Of a DNA stretch of 64,000 nt, positions 25,669 to 35,160 are shown one piece after another. Source of the stretch: Blastocatellia bacterium. GTDB lineage: Bacteria; Acidobacteriota; Blastocatellia; UBA7656. Location: contig DATENM010000105.1 in the NCBI GenBank assembly GCA_035275065.1, forward strand, positions 1-64,000, given 5' to 3'. A program made the position numbers and the translations under genes. How positions within the stretch are numbered: position 1 is the first letter of the stretch; the number at the start of each line of letters is the position of its first letter. Under the pieces are notes generated by a model that saw nothing but the letters and a program-made list of their open reading frames with translations, was not told the origin of the DNA and made no database searches.

Positions 25669-28431
25669 ATGATGACACCCGAAAAGTGGAAACAAGTTGA
25701 AACGCTCTTCGAAGCAGCGCTTGAGCGCGAGCCCGAAGCGCGCGCCGCTTTTCTCGATGACGCCTGCGGCGATGACGCGGCATTGCGCCGCGAAGTCGAA
25801 TCGCTGCTCGCGCATCAGCAGCCGACCGGCCAGTTCATCTCGACGCTCGTGCATGACGCGGTCAAGCTCTTTCCGCCGCCACCCGTCACCGGCGAAGCGC
25901 GCTTCATCCCCGGCACGGTTCTGGCTACGCGTTATCGCATCATCGGGTTGCTCGGGCGCGGCGGCATGGGCGAAGTCTATCGCGCCGACGACCTGAAATT
26001 GGGCCAGCCGGTCGCCCTCAAGTTTTTGCCCGAAAGCGTCGCCAGAGATGCGGCCATGCTTGAACGCTTTCACCGCGAGGTGCGTATCGCGCGGCAGATT
26101 TCGCACCCGAACGTCTGTCGCGTCTTTGACATCGGCGAAGTCGGCGGCCATCACTTCCTGAGCATGGAATACATTGACGGCGAAGACCTGTCGTCGCTAT
26201 TGCGCCGCATCGGGCGATTGCCCGCCGACAAAGCGACCGAGATCGCCCGCCAGCTCTGCGCAGGGCTCCAGGCGGCGCACGACGAAGGCGTGCTGCATCG
26301 CGATCTTAAACCGGCCAATGTCATGATCGATGGGCGCGGCAAGGCGCGCATCACCGACTTTGGCCTGGCCGGGCTGGCCGACGACTTTCACGGCAACGAA
26401 GTGCGCGCCGGCACACCCGCTTACATGGCTCCCGAACAGCTCGCCGGGCGCGAAGTCACCCGGCGCAGCGACCTCTACGCACTCGGCCTCGTGCTTTACG
26501 AAATCTTCACCGGCAAGAAAGCCTTTGAAGCGACGACCGTCGAAGAGCTGATGCGCCAGCAGCAGTCCGGCTCGCCGCCGAGCATCTCTGATTATGTGAA
26601 AGACGTGGACCCGCTGGTCGAGCGCGTCATCCGGCGCTGTCTGGAGCGCGACCCATTATCGCGCCCGACGTCGGTCACACAGGTCGCGGTGGCGTTGCCG
26701 GGCAGCGATCCGCTGGCGGCGGCGCTGGCGGCGGGCGAAACCCCTTCGCCGGAGATGGTCGCCGCCGCGCCTCGCGAAGGCGCATTGCGGCCCACCGTCG
26801 CGATCATCTGCCTGACGCTGTTTGCGCTTGAGCTGGCCGCCGCCATCTGGCTTTCGAGCAAGATCGCCCTGCACAACCGCGTGCCGCTCGAAAAGTCGCC
26901 CGAAGTGCTGGCCGACCGCGCTCGCGGCATCGTCGGCAAATTGGCATACGACGGCGCCCCCGCTGATATGGCTTACGGCATGGGCGACGACTTGATCGCC
27001 TACCACTATGCCACCCAGTCGCCGGCGCTCGGATTTGCCGACAAGCTCGAGAGCGGCCAGCCGGCAGTTTATTACTTCTGGTATCGGCAAAGCCCGCGCC
27101 CGCTCGAAGCGCTCGGCGATAACGGAGTCGGGCCGGCGGACCCGCCGCTTGAAGTCGCCGGCATGGTCAATATCATTCTCGATACACGCGGGCGGCTGCT
27201 CGAATTTCATGCCGCGCCGCCGCAGCTCGAACCCTACGCGCCGCGGAACGCCGCGCCCGACTGGGGCGGGCTGCTTGCTGACGCCGGGCTCGACCCTGCG
27301 CGGTTGACCGCGACCGATTCCGAGTGGACGCCGCTGGTGTTTGCTGATACGCGGATGGCCTGGGCGGGAACATTTGCTGAGCGCCCGGAGCTTCCCATCC
27401 GCGTCGAGGCGGCGGCTCATCGCGGGCGGCTGGTTTACTTCCAGGTGATCTTTCCGTGGACGACGGCGACGCGGCAAGAAGAGGTCACGTCTCAGGCCAG
27501 CCGCCGGGCTGCCGGCGTGATTATGTCGGCGGTCTTTTTCGCTTCGCTCGTCGCCGCCACCTTGCTGGCGCGGCGCAACCTGCGATTGGGGCGCGGCGAC
27601 CGGCGCGGCGCGTCCAAGCTGGCGCTCACGGTTTTTGCGACCACCTTGATCGGCTTGCTTTGTGGCGTGCATCACATTCCGACGCTCGGCGGTGAGCTGA
27701 GCCTCTTAGCGAAAGCCGCCGGCTGGTCGCTGCTGGCGGCGGCCTTCTTATGGATGATCTATATGGCGCTTGAGCCTTACGTGCGGCGGCGCTGGCCGCG
27801 CCTGCTGATCTCCTGGAGCCGGCTGCTGGCGGGCGATTTCCGCGACCCGATGGTCGGGCGCGATGTGCTGGTCGGCAGCCTTCTGGGGCTCGGCCATACG
27901 CTGTCCATCTATTCGGGGATGATGATGCTCAAGCTGATGGGGCTGAAGGGAAAACCGGCGCCGGGGGCGGACGGGGCGATGCTCGAAGGGTCGCGCCGGC
28001 TGGCCATGCTGCTGCTGAGCGACAGCGTCTTGCAATGGCTGCTCAGCGGACTGGGATTCCTCTTTCTGCTCTTGTTGCTCTATATCCTGCTGCGTCGGCA
28101 ATGGCTCGCCATCGCGGTATTATGGACGTTAATTGCTACGGTAAATGGCCTGGCATTTATCGCGCCCAGTCCGCTCGCCCTGTGGGTCGTGCCGCCGGTG
28201 ATTGCGACGCTGATCGTCGTCGCGGTGGCGCGATTCGGGTTGCTGACGACCATCGCGTTTCAATTCTTCTTCAACCTGAGCTTTCATTACGTGGTCACGA
28301 CAAACTGGTCGAGCTGGTATGCCCAGGGCATGTACATCACGCTGGGGCTGGCGGTGGCGGTGGCGGTTTACAGCTTCTATGTGGCGCTCGCCGGCCAGCC
28401 GCTGTTTCGCACCGCCGTGCTTCAAGAATGA
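25669..28431 (+). CDS. Membrane Ser/Thr protein kinase with polytopic C-terminus
   Basis: This 920-residue protein has a short N-terminal helical region typical of acidobacterial kinases (residues 1-60). The Hanks-type kinase domain spans about 88-345, with the glycine loop LGRGGMGEVY, Lys118, HRDLKPANV (Asp212) and DFG (Asp230). A first membrane helix lies at about 375-397, then an extracytoplasmic domain of about 210 residues. At least seven further hydrophobic segments follow in the C-terminal third (for example GFLFLLLLLYILL and WVVPPVIATLIVVAVA). The all-cytoplasmic kinase plus polytopic tail suggests membrane-signal sensing. The preceding sigma factor is the obvious substrate candidate. 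The second ATG at 25672 may be the true start. Confidence 0.9.
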   Translation: MMTPEKWKQVETLFEAALEREPEARAAFLDDACGDDAALRREVESLLAHQQPTGQFISTLVHDAVKLFPPPPVTGEARFIPGTVLATRYRIIGLLGRGGMGEVYRADDLKLGQPVALKFLPESVARDAAMLERFHREVRIARQISHPNVCRVFDIGEVGGHHFLSMEYIDGEDLSSLLRRIGRLPADKATEIARQLCAGLQAAHDEGVLHRDLKPANVMIDGRGKARITDFGLAGLADDFHGNEVRAGTPAYMAPEQLAGREVTRRSDLYALGLVLYEIFTGKKAFEATTVEELMRQQQSGSPPSISDYVKDVDPLVERVIRRCLERDPLSRPTSVTQVAVALPGSDPLAAALAAGETPSPEMVAAAPREGALRPTVAIICLTLFALELAAAIWLSSKIALHNRVPLEKSPEVLADRARGIVGKLAYDGAPADMAYGMGDDLIAYHYATQSPALGFADKLESGQPAVYYFWYRQSPRPLEALGDNGVGPADPPLEVAGMVNIILDTRGRLLEFHAAPPQLEPYAPRNAAPDWGGLLADAGLDPARLTATDSEWTPLVFADTRMAWAGTFAERPELPIRVEAAAHRGRLVYFQVIFPWTTATRQEEVTSQASRRAAGVIMSAVFFASLVAATLLARRNLRLGRGDRRGASKLALTVFATTLIGLLCGVHHIPTLGGELSLLAKAAGWSLLAAAFLWMIYMALEPYVRRRWPRLLISWSRLLAGDFRDPMVGRDVLVGSLLGLGHTLSIYSGMMMLKLMGLKGKPAPGADGAMLEGSRRLAMLLLSDSVLQWLLSGLGFLFLLLLLYILLRRQWLAIAVLWTLIATVNGLAFIAPSPLALWVVPPVIATLIVVAVARFGLLTTIAFQFFFNLSFHYVVTTNWSSWYAQGMYITLGLAVAVAVYSFYVALAGQPLFRTAVLQE

Positions 28432-28557
28432 AGCGCGGCCCCGATTGTGGCAAAAATTACAACAAGTAAAAGACAAAAATTCCGCAAGGATTGGCTTTCT
28501 TTTGCGTCTATCCCTATTGAGGGACCAGAGAAAGTTCCTCCAATTAATCACCTCCAA

Positions 28558-28707
28558 CCCGCCTGGGGACGCCCGGTTGCGAACCGGTGCCGCGGGACGG
28601 GGTTGTCGGCGGGAGAGTTACCGATGTCAGCCTTTCTTTCGTTGCACGCTCGCCTCTTACCCTCATGCGAGCAATAAAAGGCGGCATCTCTCCCGCCGCT
28701 TTTTATT
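28558..28707 (+). ncRNA. Candidate structured RNA with switch-like alternative helices
   Basis: The segment can fold as a long interrupted hairpin: GGCGGGAGA (28608-28616) with TCTCCCGCC (28689-28697), GATG (28623-28626) with CATC (28685-28688), GCCTTT (28630-28635) with AAAGGC (28677-28682) and GCTCGC (28648-28653) with GCGAGC (28667-28672), followed by a T run. CCCGCC at 28558-28563 can compete for the same GGCGGG, and an upstream hairpin sits at 28573-28587. It lies between convergent genes, in a gap less G+C-rich than its surroundings. No named RNA family was recognised. Confidence 0.4.
28675..28707. terminator. Bidirectional intrinsic terminator
   Basis: Arms GCGGC (28681-28685) and GCCGC (28695-28699) are flanked by AAAA on the left and TTTTTATT on the right, so a T tract follows the stem on both strands. 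It would end both the kinase operon and queG; the queG stop codon lies inside the T tract at 28703-28705. Confidence 0.7.
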
Positions 28708-29920
28708 GATCAGAAACGACGGACGAAGGACAGCCATCCTTTAACTGCCGGGCTTCATCGCGCACCATTGGGTCGGGATCATTCAAAACGCGCTCGATGA
28801 GCGGCGCAGCTTTGTCTGCTGCCAGCCGCGCCAGCGCCCACAATCCATGAGCGCGGATCAGCGGCTCAGGGTCAGAGGTCACGCGCTCGACGAGCGCCCG
28901 AACCGCCGCCGTGCAACCGACATTGGCCGCAGCGACTGCCGCATTGCGCAGCAGGCCGCGCCGCTTTGGGCGCAGAAGCGGCGTGCCTTTGAAACGGGCG
29001 CGAAACTCGGCGTCGGTGGCGATGGACAGAGCTTCGACCAGATCAAGGCGCGGCCCGACGCCGGCTTCAGGGTGAAACTCTCGCCATTCGGTTTCGCTCG
29101 CAAAACGGTTGAAGGGACAGACCGATGCCGATTCCCCCCGCACGATCACCGGCAGCGGACCCCGCCTGCCGGTTTCGGGGCGCATCTCCTGGCAGGCGTC
29201 ACAGCCGAACACCCATTCGCCGAGACCTGCGCGCAACTCTAGCGGAATCGCTCCCTTGTGCTCAATCGTCAGGTAAGAGATGCAGCGCCGCGCGTCCAAC
29301 TGGTACGGCCCGGCAAAGGCATCGGTCGGGCAGGCGGCGAGACAGCGGTGACAGGTGCCGCAACTGACGCCGACCGGTCGGTCGTCCGCGGGCAATTCCA
29401 GGTCGAGCAGAATCTCTGAGAGGAAGAACCACGAGCCGCGCCGCGGGTCTAGCAGGTTTGTATTTTTGCCTACGAAGCCGATGCCGGCGCGCGCCGCCGC
29501 CGCGCGCTCAAGCAACGGCACCGCGTCCACGAAGCAGCGGGCGTGCAGGGGCCGCCCGGCCAGCGCCTCGATCTCTGCCGTAAGCGCCCGCAGCCGCGAC
29601 TTGACGACATCGTGATAATCCAATCCCCAGGCGTAACGCGCCACGCGACCGTAACGGCTCTCGTGAGTGAAAGGCGGCGCTTCGGCGTAATAGTTCACCG
29701 CCAGGGTGACGAGCGAGCGGGCGTCGGGTACAAGCGCGCCGGGATGTGCCAGCAATTCGGGCCGCCGCGTCATATAGCCCATATCGGCGGCAAAGCCGGC
29801 TTCCATCCATGAATGATAACGCCGCTCGTCGTCCGCAAGCGGCGCGACCGAAGTGATGCCGGCGACTTCAAAGCCGAGGCGGCGGGCGGCTTCTTTGATC
29901 TGCGCGACGAGATGGCTCAC
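28703..29920 (-). CDS. queG: tRNA epoxyqueuosine reductase with an insertion in its second Fe-S motif
   Basis: This 405-residue cobalamin-dependent enzyme reduces epoxyqueuosine in tRNA to queuosine. It has the catalytic Asp132 (CFVDAVPLLER), the first [4Fe-4S] motif Cys187-x2-Cys190-x2-Cys193-x3-Cys197-Pro, and a C-terminal HEAT-like segment (about 345-395). The second cluster motif is normally C-x2-C-x3-CP. Here Cys240 and Cys243 are separated from Cys268-Pro by a 21-residue in-frame insertion (residues 246-266, DNA 29123-29185). The inserted DNA contains an 8-bp inverted repeat (ACCGGCAG/CTGCCGGT). The enzyme may remain active if the insertion loops out. Confidence 0.9.
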   Translation of the reverse strand: MSHLVAQIKEAARRLGFEVAGITSVAPLADDERRYHSWMEAGFAADMGYMTRRPELLAHPGALVPDARSLVTLAVNYYAEAPPFTHESRYGRVARYAWGLDYHDVVKSRLRALTAEIEALAGRPLHARCFVDAVPLLERAAAARAGIGFVGKNTNLLDPRRGSWFFLSEILLDLELPADDRPVGVSCGTCHRCLAACPTDAFAGPYQLDARRCISYLTIEHKGAIPLELRAGLGEWVFGCDACQEMRPETGRRGPLPVIVRGESASVCPFNRFASETEWREFHPEAGVGPRLDLVEALSIATDAEFRARFKGTPLLRPKRRGLLRNAAVAAANVGCTAAVRALVERVTSDPEPLIRAHGLWALARLAADKAAPLIERVLNDPDPMVRDEARQLKDGCPSSVVSDQ

Positions 29921-29976
29921 ACCTACAAGCTACCTAATCTGAACCGCAAAAAGCAAAAGCCGCCGCCGCCCGGCGC

Positions 29977-32900
29977 TTACTGCTGACTCAGTGTGTTCGG
30001 CACGGCGACGTCGCCCGCCTGCCCCCACTGCCTGAAGATATAGTTGGTATAGTTGGACGACGACGTCGGGATGATCCAGACGCCTTGCGAGGCGCGCCAG
30101 ATGCCGGGGTCGGCCTTGCCATCACCGTCATAGTCGGCCACGACCGGCGTATCGCCGAGTGACGGGTAACCTGCGGGCACGAACAGCGGCTGGCCCGCCG
30201 CGAAGCTGTAACCATGGCTCGACAGCAGAATCGCATAGCTCGCGCTCTGGTTGCCGGCGGGCGGCTCGATGTAAGCCAGATCACTCAGGCCATCGCCGTC
30301 AAAGTCGGCGATGATGGGCGCACGTCCCGCCCTGCCCCAGTTGAAGAAGCGCGGGCTGCCGTAGCTGTAGCCTTGCGAGGACTGTAGGAAAGCCCACACG
30401 CCATCGTGGTAGTACCCGAGGTCGGCGCGGCCATCGCCATCGATGTCGCCGACAACCGGCGTGTCGCCCGACTGGCCCCACTGGCTGAAGATGTATTGCG
30501 TATAGTTCCACGATGATTCCGGGATAATCCAGACGCCCTGTGACGAGCGCCAGATGGCCGGGTCGGCCTTGTTGTCGCCATCAAAATCACCGACGACCGG
30601 CGTATCGCCGACTGACGGGTAACCTGCGGGCACGAACAGCGGCTGGCCTGCCGCAAAGCTGTAGCCATGGCTCGACAGCAGAATCGCATAGCTCGCGCTC
30701 TGGTTGCCGGCGGGCGGCTCGATGTAGGCCAGATCAACCTTGCCGTCGCCGTCGAAGTCGGCGACGATGGGCGCGCGCCCCGCCCCGCCCCAGCTATAGA
30801 AGAACCCGATGTTGAAGCTCTCCGACGATTTGAGGAAGCCCCACAGACCGTTGCGGTAATAGCCGATCTCGGACTTCAGGTCGTCGTCGAAGTTGAGTTT
30901 GACCGGCGGCGTGCCAGCCTGCGTGACGGTGAAGGCCTGTCCGGCAATCGTCATGGTGCCGACTCGCTGAGCGCCCGTCGTGTTGGCGGTGACCGAATAG
31001 TTGACTGTGCCATTGCCCGAGCCGCTGGCGCCCGAGGTGATGGTGATCCAGGGCGTGTTGCTGGCGGCGTTCCAGTTGCAACCGCTGGCGGCGTTGATCG
31101 TCACCGAGCCCGCGCTGGCATGGGTGTTGAATACCGCGCTGCTGCTCGCCGGCGCGGCGCTGCATGCTCCCGCCTGATAAACCGTAAAGGTCTGGCCGGC
31201 GATGGTCATCGTGCCCTGACGCGCCGCATCGCTATTGGCCGCCACCGTAAAGTTGACGAAGCCGTTGCCATAATTGCTGCTGTAGGTAATGGTGATCCAC
31301 GGCGCATTGCTGATCGATGTCCAGTTACACGGGACGCCACGATAGACGTTCACCGAGCCGTTGCCGCCGCCGACCGCAACCGTCTGAAGGTTCGGCGACA
31401 ACGATGCCGGCGGGTTGGTCGCCGTCAAGATTGTCGTTGCCGTATCGTTGTTGGGTATGGAGTCTGTGCCCGACGCCGTAACCGTCGCCGTATTGATGAG
31501 CGACGCGCCGTTCTGGACCGTGCAACTGACGTAGCCGTAGACCATCATGGTCGCCGAGGCGCTCGGCTCCAGCGTGCTGAGGCTGAAGGTGATGCTGTGG
31601 CCGACAGTCGTGCAACTCGCCGTCGAGGAATTGCATGAGCTGGGGTTGACCGTCGACGGCAGGTCATCCTGGACGACAACGGACAGGGCGCGGTCCGGGC
31701 CATTGTTGGTGACTGTGAGGGTATAGGTGAGGTTGTCCCCCGCAGAGACGGGGCTCGACGTCGCCGTCATCGTAATCGCGAGGTCGGAGGTCACACTCGG
31801 CGTCACCGCAAACTTCGAAACGAACGCGTCATAATAAGAGTTGTAATTGAGGTTGCCCGTCGTGTTCTGGAACACGTTGGGCGTGACCGGGAAGTTCCGC
31901 GATGCGGTCGCGCCGGTAACGTAGGCGCTGCCCGACCCGTCCACGGCGATGCCATAGCCGTAGTCGTAGTCATTGCCGCCGAGGTAAGAGGAGTAGGTCA
32001 GAGCGGTCGCCGTCGGATTCAGCTTGGTGGTGAAGGCGTCGGGGGAGTAGGTGTAGCCGAGCGTCTGGTAGCCTCCCGTCGTCGTCGGAAAGTTGAGGGA
32101 CAGCGTGTTGCCGGTGACGTAGACGTTGCCGGCGTTGTCGGCGGCGATGGCCGATCCCTGATCCGCGCCGCTGCCGCCCAGGTAAGTGGAATAGACCAGG
32201 GCAGCGCCCGTCGCATTCAACTTCGTCACGAAGGCATCCATGAGGCCGCTCTCGCTGCCCGAGTACATCGTCGAGGGGGTCGCCGGGTCAAAGGCCATTG
32301 CGTTAATGACCGCGCCGGCTAGCCCCGCGCCCGCCGACGCCCAGAGATTGCCGCCATCAATGGACTTGAAAACGCCGTTGCCGGTGCCGGCGTAGAGCGC
32401 CGTCGAATCGCTCGGTGACTGGGCGAGCGAGCTCACCGACCGGTTGCGCAGGCCATTATTGCTGCCATTCCAGGTTTGGCCGCCGTCGGTGCTCTTGTAC
32501 AAGCCATTCCACATTCCCGCGTACAGCGTCGAAGTCGCCGACGCATCGATCAGCAGGGCCCTGACGCCAGAGTTGGTAAGGCCGGTGGGGCTCCAACTGG
32601 CACCGCCATTGGTGCTCTTATAGACGTCGCCGTAAGTGAGGCCGGCGTAAATTGTCGCCGGTGTCAACGGATCAATGGCCAGCGCGTAGATGGACGTCCC
32701 CTGCGACAGGCCGTTGTTCTGGGCTGCCCAGTTGGCGCCGCCATTGGTGGTCTTGAAGACGCCCTGGTCAGTGCCTGCGTAAATCGTCGAAGAGTTGCTC
32801 GGATCGATCATCAGGCTGTTGACATCCATGCCGTTCTGGCCGGTGTTGATCGCCCGCCATGTGCCGCCGCCATCGGTGCTTCTAAAGACGCCGCGCGAGT

Positions 32901-34944
32901 TCGTCCCCAGGTAGATCGTCGTCGGCGCGCCCGGATCAATCGCCAGCGATCTGACCGTGAGGTCGGTCAGGCCAGAGTTGATCGCGCTCCAGTTGGCGCC
33001 GCCGTCCGTGCTTCTGAACACTCCTCCGGTCAACGTATTGTTGTCATTGGTCGCGCTCTGAGTCCCTGCGTAGATCGTCGCCGGCGTCAGCGGATTGACC
33101 GCCAGCGCCAGAATGGTGAAGTTGTTGATGCCGGCATTGATTGCCGCCCAGCTCGCGCCGCTGTTGGCGGACTTGGCGATGCCGCCGTCGCCGACGCGCA
33201 CGACGCCCGGCGTCGTCGGGAAGTTGCCCGAGTTGGTCTGCCCAATCACGTAAGCTTCGCCCGCAGCCGTCACCTCAATGCCGTAACCGGCATCATCGCC
33301 GCGGCCACCCAGATAGGTCGAGTAGGCGAGCGCCGTGCCCGTGCTGTTGAGCTTGGTGACGAAGCCGTCGCCCGTGGCGCCGTAATAACTGCTGGCGACG
33401 CCGCCATACGTGGTCTGCAACGCCCCCGCCGTCGTTGGGAAGTTGCCCGACAGCGTGTTGCCTGTGACGTAGGCATTGCCGGACGCATCGACCTTAACGC
33501 CGCTCGCCTGATCGGAGGCCGCGCCGCCGAGGAAAGTCGAATAAACCAGCGCCGTGCCTGTGCTGTTCAGTTTGGTGACAAAGGCATCCGCCGCAGGGCC
33601 GCCGCCGCCGATATACGTCGTCTGAAACGCCCCCGGTGTTGTCGGGAAGCTGGTCGAAGCGGTATAGCCGACGACGTAGGCGTTGCCCGACGAGTCAACC
33701 GCGATGCTCTTTGCCAGGTCAGTGCCTGACCCACCAAGGTAGGTCGAATAGACCAGTGCCGTGCCCGCCGCGTTTAACTTCGTGACGAAGCCATGGGTTG
33801 AAGTCCCAGAGGGCGTCGAGGCCTGAAACGCCCCCGGCGTCGTCGGGAAGTCGCCCGAGCCGGTCGAGCCCGTGACGTAGGCGTTGCCGGCACTATCGAT
33901 GACGATGCCATACCCTTCGTCCTGTGAGGTGCCGCCGATGTAGGTCGAATAGACCAGCTCGGTGCCATCCGCTTTGAGCTTGGTCACGAACACGTCCGAG
34001 CCGTTGGCGATGGTCGAATCATAACTATCAATCGTGATCGGGAAGTTAAAGGAACCCGTAATCCCGACGATGTAAGCGTCGCCGTTTGCGTCCAGGGTGA
34101 TGCCCCGGCCTGTATCCGTGTTGTTGCCGCCGAGATAAGTTGAATAGCTGAGGACCGGATCGATCACCAGCCGTTTGCTGTGATCGTAAGCGCCCAACAC
34201 AAACCCCACCACGCGCCGCCCCTTCAGTTGGTAGCGCGCCTCGACCATCTGTTTGCCGCCGTCCGTCTCCTGATAAGCCGCCGGCTTGTGAAAACGCATC
34301 TCGCCGCCCGCCACGCGCAGCACCAGATCGCCTTCGGCGCTGATGCGCAGCCGCCGCGCGCCTGCAAAGCCCAGCTTGATCTGCCTGGGGTCGCTGCCCG
34401 CCGCGACGACGAAGTCATATTCGAGCTGCCGCTGATTGCCGTAGTAGACAAGGTTGATGCCGGGATAGATATCGCCATACTGCACGCGGGCGAAAGTCGG
34501 CACGGCGGTATGCCAGTGGTTCGGGTCGCGCCCGGTGAAGTAATTGGCCGTGGCTGCGAGCGGCGCCAGGCCCTCGGGGCGAGCCGCCGGGTTGGCCTTG
34601 ACCACCTTCATGCGCACGGCGGCAGTCGCGGCGTGCGGCGGCGACACGGCGAGCACGGCTTCGTCGGCGGTGAGAAAAAGCGTCGCGGTGCTGCTGCGCG
34701 AGATGAACTGGACGCGGGGGGCAACCTGGCCGCGGTTGGCTTCAAAGCTCAGCGGCAGCTTGCCGTAAGCTTCGTCGAGCCGGGCGCGGGTTTGCGCGTC
34801 GTTTGATGCAGCGGCCCCGGCAGGCGGGTTATCGGCGGCGGCGCGGTCAGACGCCTTGCCATGCCAGGCGACCAGGCTGGTCAGGCCAAACAGTGTAAGC
34901 ACAAGCAGACCGACGCGACGATTCCAGCGTCTTGTATTAAACAT
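29977..34944 (-). CDS. Giant secreted SBBP-repeat protein with BNR, DUF11, BACON and VCBS modules
   Basis: This 1655-residue protein has a signal peptide (about residues 10-30, VGLLVLTLFGLTSLVAW). An N-terminal domain starts at KLPLSFEANRGQVAP. SBBP propeller repeats follow at about 265-590 and 925-1095 (motifs YSTYLGGSGTD and AYVTGNTLSGNFPTT). Between them lie BNR/sialidase-like blades (about 600-920, ANWSAINSGLTDLTVRSLA). Then come a DUF11 adhesion-type domain (about 1105-1210), two BACON domains (about 1230-1395, WITI motifs), and FG-GAP/VCBS repeats to the end. GAAGGAG precedes the ATG. The module set points to a surface or secreted adhesin. Nothing indicates a specific ligand. Confidence 0.88.
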   Translation of the reverse strand: MFNTRRWNRRVGLLVLTLFGLTSLVAWHGKASDRAAADNPPAGAAASNDAQTRARLDEAYGKLPLSFEANRGQVAPRVQFISRSSTATLFLTADEAVLAVSPPHAATAAVRMKVVKANPAARPEGLAPLAATANYFTGRDPNHWHTAVPTFARVQYGDIYPGINLVYYGNQRQLEYDFVVAAGSDPRQIKLGFAGARRLRISAEGDLVLRVAGGEMRFHKPAAYQETDGGKQMVEARYQLKGRRVVGFVLGAYDHSKRLVIDPVLSYSTYLGGNNTDTGRGITLDANGDAYIVGITGSFNFPITIDSYDSTIANGSDVFVTKLKADGTELVYSTYIGGTSQDEGYGIVIDSAGNAYVTGSTGSGDFPTTPGAFQASTPSGTSTHGFVTKLNAAGTALVYSTYLGGSGTDLAKSIAVDSSGNAYVVGYTASTSFPTTPGAFQTTYIGGGGPAADAFVTKLNSTGTALVYSTFLGGAASDQASGVKVDASGNAYVTGNTLSGNFPTTAGALQTTYGGVASSYYGATGDGFVTKLNSTGTALAYSTYLGGRGDDAGYGIEVTAAGEAYVIGQTNSGNFPTTPGVVRVGDGGIAKSANSGASWAAINAGINNFTILALAVNPLTPATIYAGTQSATNDNNTLTGGVFRSTDGGANWSAINSGLTDLTVRSLAIDPGAPTTIYLGTNSRGVFRSTDGGGTWRAINTGQNGMDVNSLMIDPSNSSTIYAGTDQGVFKTTNGGANWAAQNNGLSQGTSIYALAIDPLTPATIYAGLTYGDVYKSTNGGASWSPTGLTNSGVRALLIDASATSTLYAGMWNGLYKSTDGGQTWNGSNNGLRNRSVSSLAQSPSDSTALYAGTGNGVFKSIDGGNLWASAGAGLAGAVINAMAFDPATPSTMYSGSESGLMDAFVTKLNATGAALVYSTYLGGSGADQGSAIAADNAGNVYVTGNTLSLNFPTTTGGYQTLGYTYSPDAFTTKLNPTATALTYSSYLGGNDYDYGYGIAVDGSGSAYVTGATASRNFPVTPNVFQNTTGNLNYNSYYDAFVSKFAVTPSVTSDLAITMTATSSPVSAGDNLTYTLTVTNNGPDRALSVVVQDDLPSTVNPSSCNSSTASCTTVGHSITFSLSTLEPSASATMMVYGYVSCTVQNGASLINTATVTASGTDSIPNNDTATTILTATNPPASLSPNLQTVAVGGGNGSVNVYRGVPCNWTSISNAPWITITYSSNYGNGFVNFTVAANSDAARQGTMTIAGQTFTVYQAGACSAAPASSSAVFNTHASAGSVTINAASGCNWNAASNTPWITITSGASGSGNGTVNYSVTANTTGAQRVGTMTIAGQAFTVTQAGTPPVKLNFDDDLKSEIGYYRNGLWGFLKSSESFNIGFFYSWGGAGRAPIVADFDGDGKVDLAYIEPPAGNQSASYAILLSSHGYSFAAGQPLFVPAGYPSVGDTPVVGDFDGDNKADPAIWRSSQGVWIIPESSWNYTQYIFSQWGQSGDTPVVGDIDGDGRADLGYYHDGVWAFLQSSQGYSYGSPRFFNWGRAGRAPIIADFDGDGLSDLAYIEPPAGNQSASYAILLSSHGYSFAAGQPLFVPAGYPSLGDTPVVADYDGDGKADPGIWRASQGVWIIPTSSSNYTNYIFRQWGQAGDVAVPNTLSQQ

Positions 34945-35086
34945 AATGATTTACTCCTTCAGGGCCGTGTTGAGCAGCAACAAAGGTAAAAGTCTCTCAT
35001 TGAATTAAGTATCGCGTCAAGCATAGACCTTTAGTCAACAGCATTTGACTGTGGCGGGCGGCGCGCCTCGTCTGGAACGATGGCGC

Positions 35087-35114
35087 TTGCCAATGAAATA
35101 TTTTGTGCTAAAAC
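35087..35114 (+). promoter_or_regulatory. Possible sigma70-like promoter for the GH19 gene
   Basis: TTGCCA (35087-35092) and TAAAAC (35109-35114) are separated by 16 bp, in an A+T-rich patch 46 bp upstream of the start. Both boxes are imperfect. Confidence 0.4.
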
Positions 35115-35160
35115 TCATATGTTCAATGGAATCTAACATGGCCAAAAGGAGGCAGTCAGT

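Noticed and set aside
28560..28630. Cyclic-di-GMP class I riboswitch
   Set aside because: GTTACCGATG resembles its 3' end, but the conserved 5' A/C-rich and tetraloop-receptor parts are missing and no same-strand gene follows.
28545..28667. 40-codon minus-strand frame inside the structured gap
   Set aside because: No ribosome-binding site, Arg/Pro/Gly-rich content dictated by the hairpins, and it overlaps the RNA fold completely.
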